64,000 nucleotides of DNA from Planctomycetota bacterium (GCA_024278955.1 JAJRSE010000051.1:62001-126000), one strand, 5' to 3'. Positions 34,856 through 44,753 are shown, counted from the first letter of the stretch. Translations and numbers: made by a program. Notes: generated by a model from the letters alone, not told the origin.

Positions 34856-36091
34856 GTGCCAGAAACCCCAGGCGAATTCGTCGAACTCAGCCTCAATGGA
34901 TCAAACAACTCCGCAGCCTCGCCCAATAATCCGGCCACTTCGCTTAATGTGGAAGAAGCCGTGCGCGAGCGCTACGGTGCTGCGGCCCAAGCTGCCGAGC
35001 CGGCCCTCTGCTGCCCGGTCGACTACAATCCCGAATACCTCAAAATCATCCCCAACGAAATCATCACACGCGACTACGGCTGTGGCGACCCCTCGAAACA
35101 CGTCGCCAAGGGAGAAACCGTGCTCGACCTCGGCAGCGGTGGCGGGAAAATCTGCTACATCGCCGCCCAAATCGTCGGCGCTGGCGGCCACGTCATTGGG
35201 GTCGACCGAAACGACGAAATGCTCGCCCTCGCTCGCCAATACCAACCGACCATCGCCGACAAGCTCGGCTACGCCAACACCGACTTCCGCAAAGGCAGCA
35301 TCCAAGATCTCGCTCTGAACCTCGAAACTTTTGAAGCCCACCTTGCTGACAATCCCGTCAAATCGAGCAGCGATTGGCTCCGCGCCGAAGCCTATGCCGA
35401 CAAGCTGCGCGAGACTGAGCCGCTCGTAGCCGACAACTCGGTCGACGTGGTGGTCTCGAACTGCGTGCTCAACCTCGTAAGCCAAGCCGATCGCAAGCAA
35501 CTATTTACTGAAATCTTCCGCGTCCTCAAACGGGGCGGCCGCGCCGTGATTAGCGATATCGTCTGCGACGAACCCGTTCCCGAGCATCTGCAAAACGATC
35601 CCACGCTTTGGAGCGGCTGCATTAGCGGAGCGTTTCTCGAAGACGAGTTTCTTACCGCCTTTACCGACGCCGGATTCTACGGCGTCGAGCTACTCACCCG
35701 CCAAGAAGAAGCCTGGGCCACGGTCGAAGGTATCGAGTTCCGCAGCGCCACGATCCGCGCCTACAAAGGCAAAGAAGGCCCTTGCCTCGACCAAAAACAA
35801 GCCGTCATTTACAACGGCCCTTGGCGCCAAGTCACGGACGACGACGGCCACATACTCCGCCGAGGTGTCCGCACCGCCGTCTGCGGCAAGACCTTCGACA
35901 TCTACACCCGCCCGCCCTACGCCGACCAAGTCACGGCCCTCCCGCCAGCACAACCCGTGCCAGAAGAACAAGCCGCCGAGTTCGATTGCCGGCGCAACGC
36001 CATCCGCGACCCTCGCGAAACCAAAGGCAGCGACTACCAAAAAACCGAACTCCCCGGCAGCGACTGCTGCGGCTCCGACGGTTGCTGCTAA
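34856..36091 (+). CDS. ArsM-like SAM-dependent methyltransferase with Cys-rich tail
   Basis: A 411-residue methyltransferase. SAM motif I is VLDLGSGGGKICYIAAQIVG; the acidic SAM ligand is in IGVDRNDEM. Cysteines typical of arsenite methyltransferases are present in DYGCGDPS, SNCVLNL and LWSGCISGAF, plus an N-terminal CCPVDY and a C-terminal CCGSDGCC that could hold a thiophilic metal(loid). GTG start. No arsR, arsC or radical SAM ArsS gene is adjacent. Function as an arsenic methyltransferase is likely but not proven. Confidence 0.8.
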   Translation: MPETPGEFVELSLNGSNNSAASPNNPATSLNVEEAVRERYGAAAQAAEPALCCPVDYNPEYLKIIPNEIITRDYGCGDPSKHVAKGETVLDLGSGGGKICYIAAQIVGAGGHVIGVDRNDEMLALARQYQPTIADKLGYANTDFRKGSIQDLALNLETFEAHLADNPVKSSSDWLRAEAYADKLRETEPLVADNSVDVVVSNCVLNLVSQADRKQLFTEIFRVLKRGGRAVISDIVCDEPVPEHLQNDPTLWSGCISGAFLEDEFLTAFTDAGFYGVELLTRQEEAWATVEGIEFRSATIRAYKGKEGPCLDQKQAVIYNGPWRQVTDDDGHILRRGVRTAVCGKTFDIYTRPPYADQVTALPPAQPVPEEQAAEFDCRRNAIRDPRETKGSDYQKTELPGSDCCGSDGCC

Positions 36092-37206
36092 CCCAGCTTC
36101 CGCAGCTTCGTAATCCGCCCGGTGCCAACCCACTCGGCCACAAAGATATTTCCCTCGGCATCGAAACACGCATCGTGCGGATGGATAAATCGCCCCGGAT
36201 GCCAAGTCGATTCGTCTCCTCGAATATGAAAGCCGTTGTGCTCTTTCTGATCGGCCTGAATCCGAGCGGCATCGTCTCCCAAGTGGGCAAGCACCTGGTT
36301 GTCTTTGCCAAGCAGGGTGACGCGTCCCACCAAATCGGGCACCACCATCAGCTCGCCCAAGACGTCGTTGTTCGCCGGTAGCAAAAAATCGCCTTGCGTT
36401 CGCACATGCTCACCCGCCAAAGTAAACCACTGGAGCCTAGCATTCACGCGATCTGAAACCACCAGCAGAGGCTCGCCCTCGCCACGATCGTCAATACACA
36501 AACCGTGTGGAAGATGAAACTGGCCTTCTTCGGTACCCTCTCCCCCAAACACGCTAACCCAATTCGCGTCTTGATCGTAGCGATGAATACGATAAGAGCC
36601 GTACCCATCGGCCAAGAAAAACCCACCATCGGGATGGAAAGCAAAATTTGTCGGCATAAAACGATCGCGACCCCAGATCGCCTTGGCATGAGATGTCTGG
36701 TCTTCTCCCTCAGCATAGCCGCCTGCCCCCATCGGAGCGCCTTTGCGCCAAACACGCTCGCCCTTGAGATCCAATTTGGCAATCGAACGCACGGCCTGAT
36801 AGGCCGTCACATAAAGAAAATCCTGCCCACCTTCGTTACGGACTTCGAGCCCATGCCCTCCGCCTTGAAACTCCGAGCCAAACGACCTGACATACTTCCC
36901 CTCGGCATCAAACACAAAAATCGAGGGATGCTCCGTCTGATCTGCCCGACCTTCGTGGATCACATAAAGTAACCCTTCGCTGTCGACCGCCACATTGTGA
37001 GTCGTCTGCCAAGAGAACTGCTCAGGCAACTGCGGCCAAGCGTGAAGCACTTCGTAACGATGCTCGCCCGTGCCAACCGTCGGATTGCTCTCCGACTTCT
37101 TCGCCGTCGCAACCGCAGGGGCGGCCAGCGCTGCGAGACCTGCCGTCGAAGTCTGCATAAAACCTCGCCGCGAAAACTGGCCACGTCGACCGCTAGACTG
37201 AGACAT
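36088..37206 (-). CDS. Tat-exported NHL-repeat beta-propeller protein
   Basis: A 372-residue protein starting at ATG 37206 (GGGAGGG about 8 nt upstream). Tat signal FSRRGFMQTSTAGLAALAAP. The body shows repeated NHL-type strands (HNVAVDSEGLLYVIHEG, PTNFAFHPDGGFFLADGYG, PHGLCIDDRGEGEPLLVVSD, HPHDACFDAEGNIFVAEW). Such propellers bind ligands or act as lyases in other families; substrate unknown. The stop overlaps the ArsM-like gene end by a few bases. Confidence 0.8.
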   Translation of the reverse strand: MSQSSGRRGQFSRRGFMQTSTAGLAALAAPAVATAKKSESNPTVGTGEHRYEVLHAWPQLPEQFSWQTTHNVAVDSEGLLYVIHEGRADQTEHPSIFVFDAEGKYVRSFGSEFQGGGHGLEVRNEGGQDFLYVTAYQAVRSIAKLDLKGERVWRKGAPMGAGGYAEGEDQTSHAKAIWGRDRFMPTNFAFHPDGGFFLADGYGSYRIHRYDQDANWVSVFGGEGTEEGQFHLPHGLCIDDRGEGEPLLVVSDRVNARLQWFTLAGEHVRTQGDFLLPANNDVLGELMVVPDLVGRVTLLGKDNQVLAHLGDDAARIQADQKEHNGFHIRGDESTWHPGRFIHPHDACFDAEGNIFVAEWVGTGRITKLRKLG

Positions 37207-37347
37207 ATCGTTACCCTCCCAATTCAACTACCAGAAAAGAACACTGGAGCGAGGTAAAAACCGCGCGACCAATATTTTATCGAATCAAGAGAATTAAGCA
37301 AACGGCAATCGAATTTACCAGGACGATTGCTAAGTCAAAAAAAATCG

Positions 37348-39747
37348 CTAAGGGTAAATCAAAAAACCGCGACGGCGACTTAAAAATCCTTCGACCGCAG
37401 GCTGCACCGACTCGGCAATCACAGCGGTACCGACCGTCTCGCGAATCCCCTCGAATACCGAATCATTGGCCAGCAACCGATTGAAGCGAGTCATCTCCCA
37501 CTGTTCTCGATACAGCGCCCGCAAAGAATTTGCAATCTCCAGGCCAACTGGCACCGATCTAAAGGCCTCACGATCAATCACGACAATGTTGATTCCACCA
37601 CAAAGCTCGTCAGCAAATTTGCTCGCATCAGGAGTGAATTTTATGGGAACAAAACGCACTCCCTCAAGCGATGCCCGATTAAGCTCCGCAGCCAACAATT
37701 GGCCATCAATCCACGGAGCACCAACCACTTCAAACGGCGTATCCGTCCCACGCCCTACCGAAAGATTGGTGGTTTCTAAAAGTCCAATGCCTGGGTAGAG
37801 CACCGCTTGGGCCAGGCTTCGCATATTGGGCGAAGGGTTCACCCACGAAAGGCCTGTCGCATCCCAGTAGTCACTCCGACGCCAATTCTTGATCTCAATA
37901 ACTTCTAAATCCAACTCCCAACCACGTTCCTTGCATAACATCCGGGCAAGCTCGCCAGACGTCATCCCGTGCCGTACCGGAATCGCATGGAAGCCGACAA
38001 AAGATTCTTTTCCTGGATCGAGCATGGGGCCTTCAACAATCAAACCGCCAATCGGATTCGGACGATCCAGCACTACAAAACGCAGCCCATGCTCTGCCGC
38101 GGCTTCCATGGCGAGCCCCATAGTCGAAATGTAGGTATAAAACCTTGTCCCAATGTCCTGGATATCGAAGACCAGCGTATCGAGGTCTTCCAATTGTTTC
38201 GCCTCCGGCCGGCGAGACTTGCCGTACAGACTAAAAACGGGAAGGCCCGTTGCTTCGTCTCGCGTGTTATCGATATTCGAGGTGTCAAGCTTTCCCTGAA
38301 TCCCATGCTCAGGGCTGAAAATCCCCGCAAGCGTTACACCAGAAGCCGCGTGCAAAAGGTCAATCGTACGAACGCCCTGTCGGTTGATACCCGTATGATT
38401 GGTAATCAGCCCCACGCGTCTCCCTGCCAAATCACGAAAGTGGTTACGCTCGAGCACATCAATCCCGAAGAGCACACCTTCAGAGGAAGCCGCCCCACGC
38501 CTCTTTTCTTTACCAGCCACAGGGTTCTTCTGGCGAATCGAAGCCGAAGCAATCGTACCAATGCGTCCAGCCAGGCGGTTGATGCTTCCTTTCCCATGGG
38601 GATGCACACGGTTAGAAAGAAAAACAACGAACAAGTCCAACTCAGGATCAACCCAAAAAGCCGTCCCAGTGAAGCCCCCATGACCAAAGGATCGAGAACT
38701 AAAAAACTCCCCCCGGTTACTCGAGTACTTGCTAAGCTTGTCCCAACCAAGGCCACGTAACTGGCCAGCAATGTCGCGCGGGCGAATCATCTCGGCAAGA
38801 GTCTGCGAGCTAAGAACATGGGCCTCGCCAACAGAGCCTTTTGACAACAGCATGTTCGCGTAAATCGCTAAGTCGTTGGCCGTAGAAAAAAGCCCCGCGT
38901 GTCCCGCAACTCCACCAAGCAAAGCCGCCCGCGGATCGTGGACTTCGCCACGCATCCAGCGACCTTCCCGCTGTTCGGTCGGAGCAGCTCGCTCGGCCAA
39001 TTTTTCTTCGGGTAGATATCCCGTTTCTAACATCCCCAGAGGGCGAAAAATATTCTCCTCCGCAAACTCGGCCACACTTTGCCCCGTCATGCGCCGGACC
39101 ACTTCTCCCAAGACGATAAAGCCAACATCGGTATACACAAACTTCTTGCCCAAAGCATCGGTTGGCTCAAGCTCCCAGATATTTTGCCATGCCTTTTCTT
39201 GTCCTTCTTGATAATCAGCAATCGGATTATCAGGAATCAAACCGCCTTGGTGGGTAAGCAACTGCTCGATCGTGATATCCGCTTTCCCGTTCTTGCCAAA
39301 CTCGGGCAAATAGTTTGCGACCGGATCACGAAGCCTAACCACCCCCCGTTCTACAAGAATCATGATGCTGGTCGCCGTCGCGATCGGCTTGGTCAACGAA
39401 GCAACATCAAAAACCGTATCGACCGTCATCTTCTCGCTCGCCGGTTCGATCTGCCGGTTACCGTAAGCTTTAACAAATGCAACTCCCCCTCGACGTCCAA
39501 TCGTTACAACGCAGCCAGGCAGCCGCCCTTTTGCAATTTCTTGCTGCACTATGTCGTCGATACGCTCCAGCTGCTGACCTTCAAGGCCAAACTCCTTGGG
39601 GGTTTTTACCGACAGTTGAGCTGCCTGCACTGCGCTTGCAAAGAACGCCAACAAAATCGTGGGAAAGGCTAAAAGCCAACAAAGCTTCCCGGACGAAGAT
39701 TTCAAAACAGTCAAGTTGATTAGGAAAGAATGGTAATCTGTTCTCAT
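37348..39747 (-). CDS. Beta-lactamase-fold hydrolase fused to a NamZ (DUF1343) domain
   Basis: A 799-residue exported protein. After the signal peptide (LLAFPTILLAFFASAVQA), residues about 55-400 form a serine-hydrolase/class C beta-lactamase-like domain with SLTK (S-x-x-K), YTD and HGG. Residues about 420-799 form a NamZ/DUF1343 domain (ITNHTGINRQG, SPEHGIQGK, DIGTRFYTYIST, LDRPNPIGG). NamZ enzymes are exo-beta-N-acetylmuramidases that release MurNAc from peptidoglycan fragments. The beta-lactamase domain may act on muropeptides. It is probably co-transcribed with the upstream symporter (42-nt gap). Confidence 0.88.
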   Translation of the reverse strand: MRTDYHSFLINLTVLKSSSGKLCWLLAFPTILLAFFASAVQAAQLSVKTPKEFGLEGQQLERIDDIVQQEIAKGRLPGCVVTIGRRGGVAFVKAYGNRQIEPASEKMTVDTVFDVASLTKPIATATSIMILVERGVVRLRDPVANYLPEFGKNGKADITIEQLLTHQGGLIPDNPIADYQEGQEKAWQNIWELEPTDALGKKFVYTDVGFIVLGEVVRRMTGQSVAEFAEENIFRPLGMLETGYLPEEKLAERAAPTEQREGRWMRGEVHDPRAALLGGVAGHAGLFSTANDLAIYANMLLSKGSVGEAHVLSSQTLAEMIRPRDIAGQLRGLGWDKLSKYSSNRGEFFSSRSFGHGGFTGTAFWVDPELDLFVVFLSNRVHPHGKGSINRLAGRIGTIASASIRQKNPVAGKEKRRGAASSEGVLFGIDVLERNHFRDLAGRRVGLITNHTGINRQGVRTIDLLHAASGVTLAGIFSPEHGIQGKLDTSNIDNTRDEATGLPVFSLYGKSRRPEAKQLEDLDTLVFDIQDIGTRFYTYISTMGLAMEAAAEHGLRFVVLDRPNPIGGLIVEGPMLDPGKESFVGFHAIPVRHGMTSGELARMLCKERGWELDLEVIEIKNWRRSDYWDATGLSWVNPSPNMRSLAQAVLYPGIGLLETTNLSVGRGTDTPFEVVGAPWIDGQLLAAELNRASLEGVRFVPIKFTPDASKFADELCGGINIVVIDREAFRSVPVGLEIANSLRALYREQWEMTRFNRLLANDSVFEGIRETVGTAVIAESVQPAVEGFLSRRRGFLIYP

Positions 39748-39789
39748 CGTTGCTCTTACCTCTCTTTGGAAAAATGAAATTCCCCGTGC

Positions 39790-41283
39790 TCACTTCTCAG
39801 CCACCTTGCTGTAAAGCAAGCCGATACTCATCGTCAAAAGCGAACCCACAGCCGCATACCAGGCCCAATGAAGGGTAGGCAACTCCACATACCACGTCCA
39901 ATAAAGCGGAAGCTTCTTGCCGATGAAAGCCAACAAAACTATTCCGCTGAAGAATCCAGTCAGCGCGGCTCGCTGAGAGACTCGGTGTTTGAGGATGGCC
40001 AAAAAATACAGTCCCAACATGGGACCCATCGCAAAACCTGCGATCGCAAGCACTTTTCCGACCGTGCTCTCCGAAGCGCCGTATTGATGGCTCAACAACG
40101 CGATAACAATTTGCAAAACGCCGAAAGCAGCCGTCGCGATGCGGCCCAATCGGAGCTGCTCGGCTGGAGTAAGCTCCCGCTTTCTTAGCGGTAAATAAAT
40201 ATCATTCACAAACGCCGTAGCCGAAGAGTTGAGCGAGCTAGAAAGCGTCGACATAGCCGCAGCAAAAACAGCCGCCAGCGTTAAACCCACCAACCCACGC
40301 GGCAGACTATTGACAATAAAGTGGGAAAAAACCCGATCGCGATCCGCATCGCCAAATTGTCCTTCCGAAGGGAAAGCATCGTAGAAGCAAGCCAAAGCCA
40401 CTCCAATAATCAGGAACAACGCAAATTGGGCACAGACAACCACGCCACTCAAAATAATTGCCCAACCAGCCCCACGTTGAGATTTCGCCGCCAAATAACG
40501 TTGGACCATCAACTGGTCGGTCCCGTGGGTCGCAGCGGTTAGAAACAACCCTCCTACAAGTCCTGCCCAAAATGTCATCGTCGGCTTGGTCAAGCTAAAG
40601 TCGAAGTCAAGCAGTCGTAACTTGTTGTTTTCCTTCGCATATTGCCAGAACTGATCCGACCCCTCCGGCAGCAGAGAGATAATGACACCAAGGGCCGCTA
40701 CGGCTCCAATCGTGTAAACAACAAACTGGATACAATCGTTCCAGACCACCGATTTCACGCCGCCAAAAAAAGTATAGGCAATCGTAAATATCCCCAGGCC
40801 AATCACGCAACCCGCAAGGCTGATCCCGATTGCCTGTTGCAGTGCTAATGCCGAAAGAAAAAGCCGCAACGCATCACTCAGATTGCGGGTCACAAGAAAC
40901 AACAGCGCCGTGGCGCGTCGCGATGCGATTCCAAATCGCTCTTCCAGCACCTGATAAGAAGTAAAAGGCTGGCCAGAAAAATAAAGCGGCAGCAGAAAGT
41001 AAACTACGAATATTCTTCCAACCACGTAGCCAAACGTAATTTGGAGAAATCGGAGATCGCCGTTTAAGGCAAAAGCAAAGCCAGGGACGCTTAAAAAGGT
41101 AACCGTGCTGGTCTCTGTCGCAACAATAGAAAGCAGCAACGCCCACCAAGGCAGTGAGCGCCCACCCAAGAAATAGTCCACCGTACTTTGTTGCCCACGA
41201 CCAACCCATAAGCCAAAAGCAAGGACGCCTCCCAGGTAGCAGACAACAATCGCAAGGTCGATTAAGTGGATAGCAGAGTTCAA
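39790..41283 (-). CDS. Sodium-solute symporter (SSS family)
   Basis: A 497-residue polytopic transporter with about 13-14 helices. Family signature around GWAIILSGVVVCAQFALFL and the N-terminal GRSLPWWALLLSIVATETST. The next gene downstream is the NamZ fusion and the divergent neighbour is murQ, so MurNAc, anhydro-MurNAc or a muropeptide is a likely substrate by context. A 27-bp motif lies in its upstream region (41499-41525). Confidence 0.85.
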   Translation of the reverse strand: MNSAIHLIDLAIVVCYLGGVLAFGLWVGRGQQSTVDYFLGGRSLPWWALLLSIVATETSTVTFLSVPGFAFALNGDLRFLQITFGYVVGRIFVVYFLLPLYFSGQPFTSYQVLEERFGIASRRATALLFLVTRNLSDALRLFLSALALQQAIGISLAGCVIGLGIFTIAYTFFGGVKSVVWNDCIQFVVYTIGAVAALGVIISLLPEGSDQFWQYAKENNKLRLLDFDFSLTKPTMTFWAGLVGGLFLTAATHGTDQLMVQRYLAAKSQRGAGWAIILSGVVVCAQFALFLIIGVALACFYDAFPSEGQFGDADRDRVFSHFIVNSLPRGLVGLTLAAVFAAAMSTLSSSLNSSATAFVNDIYLPLRKRELTPAEQLRLGRIATAAFGVLQIVIALLSHQYGASESTVGKVLAIAGFAMGPMLGLYFLAILKHRVSQRAALTGFFSGIVLLAFIGKKLPLYWTWYVELPTLHWAWYAAVGSLLTMSIGLLYSKVAEK

Positions 41284-41567
41284 GGCAACATGGGGGAAAA
41301 GGTTATTCCAGAACGCAGTCTCTTCTTCTGCCGCTTCTGCTGCCGTCGCGGTTCAAACCACTTGGCACGGGTGGCCACATTCAGCCAAGGAGGCAATCGG
41401 CCAGGCCCCCAACCTGAGGCACTTGGCTCGCAGTCTCTCTTGCCGACGGTTAGTCTACACAGGTTTATCGAGTAAAATAGGATGCCACGAGCTACTTAGC
41501 GCAGAATATTCTCTTTTTCGCGCAACAAATCTATGTCTTTCCTTCACGGCGTATTAGAATCGCTTGC
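41284..41567. promoter_or_regulatory. Divergent promoter region of symporter and murQ
   Basis: About 280 nt between the two divergent starts. It contains the operator-like motif at 41499-41525, about 43 nt before the murQ ATG. No other gene is visible. Confidence 0.6.
41499..41525 (-). promoter_or_regulatory. Operator-like motif, copy C (TTGCGC-N16-TGCGC)
   Basis: Read on the minus strand: TTGCGC, 16 nt (gaaaaagagaatattc), TGCGC. The TGCGC half-sites are direct repeats 21 bp apart (two helical turns), as in AraC-family operators. The same motif occurs at 46136-46162 and 51356-51382. It sits between symporter and murQ. Confidence 0.7.
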
Positions 41568-42467
41568 ATGCTGGAACACTTAACTACTGAAGCTCGCAAC
41601 CCGGACTCCGAAGAACTCGATGGCTTAAGTCCTGCGGAGATCGTGGAGCTTATCAACGCCGAAGACGCCAAAGTTGCTGCGGCCGTGGGAGAACAAGCCG
41701 CCAACATTGCGAAGGCGATCGAAGTCATTGCTAATCGCCTTGGCAATGGAGGTCGATTGGTCTACATCGGTGCTGGAACCTCGGGGCGCTTAGGTCTTCT
41801 CGATGCGGCTGAATGCCCACCCACTTTCAATTCCGATCCTTCTCAGGTCGTTGGCATTATCGCGGGTGGCCCCAAAGCGATGCTTCGCGCAGTCGAAGGG
41901 GCCGAAGATTCCCCCGACTTGGCTGCCGAAGATTTGAAAAATATCGACCTTTGTAGCCAGGACGTCGTCGTCGGGATCGCAACCAGTGGTCGCACTCCCT
42001 TCGTGCTTGGAGCCCTTGACTACGCCCGCAGCCAAGGGGCCTACACCATCGGACTAAGCTGCAATCGCGATGCCGCCATCGCCGCTCGCGCCGATCTAAG
42101 CATCGCTCCTGTCGTCGGACCCGAAGTCGTCAGCGGTTCTACCCGGATGAAGGCTGGCACCGCGACCAAGATGGTCTTGAACATGCTTACCACCGGAGCC
42201 ATGGTCGGCATGGGAAAAACCTACGGCAATTTGATGGTCGACCTTCAGGCCACAAACACCAAACTCACCGAACGAGCCAAACGCATTGTTTGTGATCTGA
42301 CCGACCTCACCTCGGATCAGGCGGCTGTTCTGCTTGGTCGTTGCGACGGCGAGCTGAAAACTGCGATTGTTGCCCATCGGCTGAACCAAGAGCCCGGCGA
42401 TGCTCGCCTTCGCCTGAAAGCATCCCGTGGGCATTTGAAGAGAGCTTTAGAAGGCAACCACCAATGA
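41568..42467 (+). CDS. murQ: N-acetylmuramic acid 6-phosphate etherase
   Basis: A 299-residue SIS-domain enzyme that removes the lactyl ether from MurNAc-6-P, giving GlcNAc-6-P and D-lactate. The signature VYIGAGTSGRLGLLDAAECPPTF is complete, followed by GSTRMKAGTATKMVLNM. Its stop overlaps the start of the next gene (ATGA), so the two are translationally coupled. Confidence 0.96.
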   Translation: MLEHLTTEARNPDSEELDGLSPAEIVELINAEDAKVAAAVGEQAANIAKAIEVIANRLGNGGRLVYIGAGTSGRLGLLDAAECPPTFNSDPSQVVGIIAGGPKAMLRAVEGAEDSPDLAAEDLKNIDLCSQDVVVGIATSGRTPFVLGALDYARSQGAYTIGLSCNRDAAIAARADLSIAPVVGPEVVSGSTRMKAGTATKMVLNMLTTGAMVGMGKTYGNLMVDLQATNTKLTERAKRIVCDLTDLTSDQAAVLLGRCDGELKTAIVAHRLNQEPGDARLRLKASRGHLKRALEGNHQ

Positions 42468-43453
42468 AGGTGCCCTCGGTTTCCCAAGGCAATCTCGAGG
42501 GAAATCTGCACCCACAGCAACTGGTTTTGGGAATCGACGGTGGTGGCACAAAAACCGTCGCCTGGCTTGCACGCTTTACCCCTTCTTCCGAACCCGAGAT
42601 TATCGGACAAGGCTTGGCTCCCTCGTGCAACATTCGAGCTATCGGGCGAGAAAAGGCCCTGGAAAACCTGAACTCTGCCATTGATGCCGCTTGGCTGAAA
42701 GCGGGCCTCGACTGCCATTCGGTCGACAGTGCTGTGCTCGCTCTCGCAGGCGCCTCGACAGCCGAAGTCCAAGAGCAAGTTGCGGCTTGGGCAGAGCAGC
42801 GAAGTTTAGCAGCTCGCCTCGATATCGTTCACGATGCAAAAGCGGTACTAGAAGTCGGGACCCCGGAAGGCTGGGGAATAGCCCTTGTAGCCGGGACCGG
42901 GTCAGTCGCCTTCGGCAAAAATTCCGAATCGCGCACCGCCGTTTCAGGCGGATGGGGATATTGGTTCGGAGACGAAGGCAGCGCATTCGGATTAGGCCAG
43001 GCCGCACTACGAGCCGCGTCGCAGTCTGCCGACGGGCGAGGCCCTTCAACTCAGCTTTTGCCTGCGATCATCAACCGCCTCGGAGTCAACGAACCCAGAG
43101 ATATCTTGCCTGCCCTTTCCGTCGCCGGCGACGTTCGCCAAGCGATCGCAGAGCTGGCTGTTTTAGTCTCCCACGCTGCCGACGAGCAAGACCCTGCTGC
43201 CAGAAAAATCGTTCTCCAAGCAGGTCGCGATCTGGCGGAATTGGTGAAGAGCACTGCGAACCAGTTGTCCTTGGGCAACGAGTTCCCCTTAGCTTTGGCA
43301 GGAGGAGTGCTGTGCGGCAGCTCGACGATTCGCGAGCATTTCTTGCAATCGCTAAGCGAGGCGAGCTTCCAACCGACAACCGTCCAGCTCGTCTCCGATC
43401 CAGTCTCCGGCTGCGTAAAGATGGCATGCGCCGCGCTTCAAACCACCGAATAG
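42464..43453 (+). CDS. BadF/BadG-type ATPase, likely amino-sugar (MurNAc/GlcNAc) kinase
   Basis: A 329-residue protein of the ASKHA fold: phosphate-1 LVLGIDGGGTKTVAWLA, phosphate-2 LVAGTGSVAFG, then GGWGYWFGDEGSAFGLGQAAL, and adenosine motif LALAGGVLCGSS. The family includes N-acetylglucosamine kinases and the MurNAc/GlcNAc kinase MurK. The overlap with murQ implies that it provides MurNAc-6-P. The ATG at 42464 is chosen since it overlaps the murQ stop and fits the family N-terminus; upstream codons lie inside murQ. Confidence 0.85.
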   Translation: MKVPSVSQGNLEGNLHPQQLVLGIDGGGTKTVAWLARFTPSSEPEIIGQGLAPSCNIRAIGREKALENLNSAIDAAWLKAGLDCHSVDSAVLALAGASTAEVQEQVAAWAEQRSLAARLDIVHDAKAVLEVGTPEGWGIALVAGTGSVAFGKNSESRTAVSGGWGYWFGDEGSAFGLGQAALRAASQSADGRGPSTQLLPAIINRLGVNEPRDILPALSVAGDVRQAIAELAVLVSHAADEQDPAARKIVLQAGRDLAELVKSTANQLSLGNEFPLALAGGVLCGSSTIREHFLQSLSEASFQPTTVQLVSDPVSGCVKMACAALQTTE

Positions 43454-43501
43454 CGCAAACCAAGAAAACGCATAAAGTGCTCCGGCAAGAGGAGATGCGT
43501 A

Positions 43502-44575
43502 CTACCCAAAATCCACCGAAACGCCACCGCTAAGCGGTTTCTCGCAACCGGTCGTTTCGGGAATCGTAAGCGGCAACTTTCGGAGATGTCGAACTGCGAG
43601 CCAAGCAAAGCATTCCGCCTCAAGTGTATCGGGGTTCAGCCCCAGCTTGTCGACATTACAGATTTCCCCAAGCCGCTCGCCAAGCATCTGCATAATTATC
43701 GGATGATGGACTCCCCCGCCCGCTACCCAGACCTTCTTCGGCATCGCCGGGAGCTTCTTGACCGCACGGTAAACAGCTTCCGCAGTCACGGCACAAAGGG
43801 TTGCCGCCCCGTCTTCAACGCTGAGCCTCGAAACATCCACATGATCGAAATCATAGCGATCGGCAGCTTTAGGCAGTGCTTGCTCAAAGAATGGAGTCGT
43901 AAAAGCCATCTCGACAATGCTTTGATCAACCTTTCCCAAAGACGACAATTGCCCGTCGCGATCATGAGGCAAGTCCGTCATCGCCTGTGTCCACTCATCC
44001 AACAGCCCACACCCTGGCCCAACATCGCCACCAATAATTTCGTTCCGTTCTCCAAGCCAAGTGACGTTGGCAACGCCACCCAAGTTGAGTACCAGAGTTG
44101 GATGGGGTTCGTTGACAAACAAAGCTCGGTGAAACATCGAAACAAGCGGCGCACCATGTCCACTACCAGCCATATCGCAACGCCGAAAGTCGTTGACCAC
44201 AGGCACACCAAATTCCCGAGCCAATGGCCAGGGGTTACCAATTTGCATGGTCAATCCCTCATTGGGGATGTGACGAATGGTGTGGCCATGAAAGCCAAGT
44301 ACCTCAACCTTTTTCGAGATTGCAGGGTACTTTTTGAATAGGAGACGCACCGATTCCATATGATGCTCGGTCAGCTCTTTTTCCAACCGGATCAACTCAG
44401 TCGTTGGTACATCGTGTTGCGAGGCCTCTCGAAGGCGCGAACGAATATCGTCGCCAAAAGGAAGCGTAAGCCCTCCCAGAAACGAAATATCGCTCTCGCC
44501 ATCCGTTTCAAGCAGCGCAGCGTCTACCCCATCACAGGAGGTCCCGCTCATTAATCCGACAGCGACTTTCCGCAT
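43502..44575 (-). CDS. anmK: Anhydro-N-acetylmuramic acid kinase
   Basis: A 357-residue ASKHA kinase that opens 1,6-anhydro-MurNAc and phosphorylates it to MurNAc-6-P. Signature GLMSGTSCDGVDAALLE at the N-terminus; later VLGFHGHTIRH, VVNDFRRCDMAGSGHGAPLV, VLNLGGVANVTWLG and VWVAGGGVHHP. Convergent with the kinase gene, divergent from the regulator. Its substrate arises from lytic transglycosylase cleavage. Confidence 0.95.
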   Translation of the reverse strand: MRKVAVGLMSGTSCDGVDAALLETDGESDISFLGGLTLPFGDDIRSRLREASQHDVPTTELIRLEKELTEHHMESVRLLFKKYPAISKKVEVLGFHGHTIRHIPNEGLTMQIGNPWPLAREFGVPVVNDFRRCDMAGSGHGAPLVSMFHRALFVNEPHPTLVLNLGGVANVTWLGERNEIIGGDVGPGCGLLDEWTQAMTDLPHDRDGQLSSLGKVDQSIVEMAFTTPFFEQALPKAADRYDFDHVDVSRLSVEDGAATLCAVTAEAVYRAVKKLPAMPKKVWVAGGGVHHPIIMQMLGERLGEICNVDKLGLNPDTLEAECFAWLAVRHLRKLPLTIPETTGCEKPLSGGVSVDFG

Positions 44576-44726
44576 GTTTTCTCTTTGCTCACGGGGTCGT
44601 TAATTCTGTTAGCCCAAAGCCGTTTTCATGTCATCAGACAGAAAGACGGCCCCTAGGCATCCTACTACTAGCTTAACCTGTGGAGAAAAATTGAGAAGAT
44701 CAAAATAACAAACAAACCTCTCGAAA

Positions 44727-44753
44727 TTGCGCAAACTCTTGCTTATGATGAGC
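44727..44753 (+). promoter_or_regulatory. Weak copy of the TTGCGC motif
   Basis: TTGCGC followed after 16 nt by TGAGC rather than TGCGC. It lies between anmK and the regulator. Could be a weak autoregulatory site; the match is poor. Confidence 0.3.
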
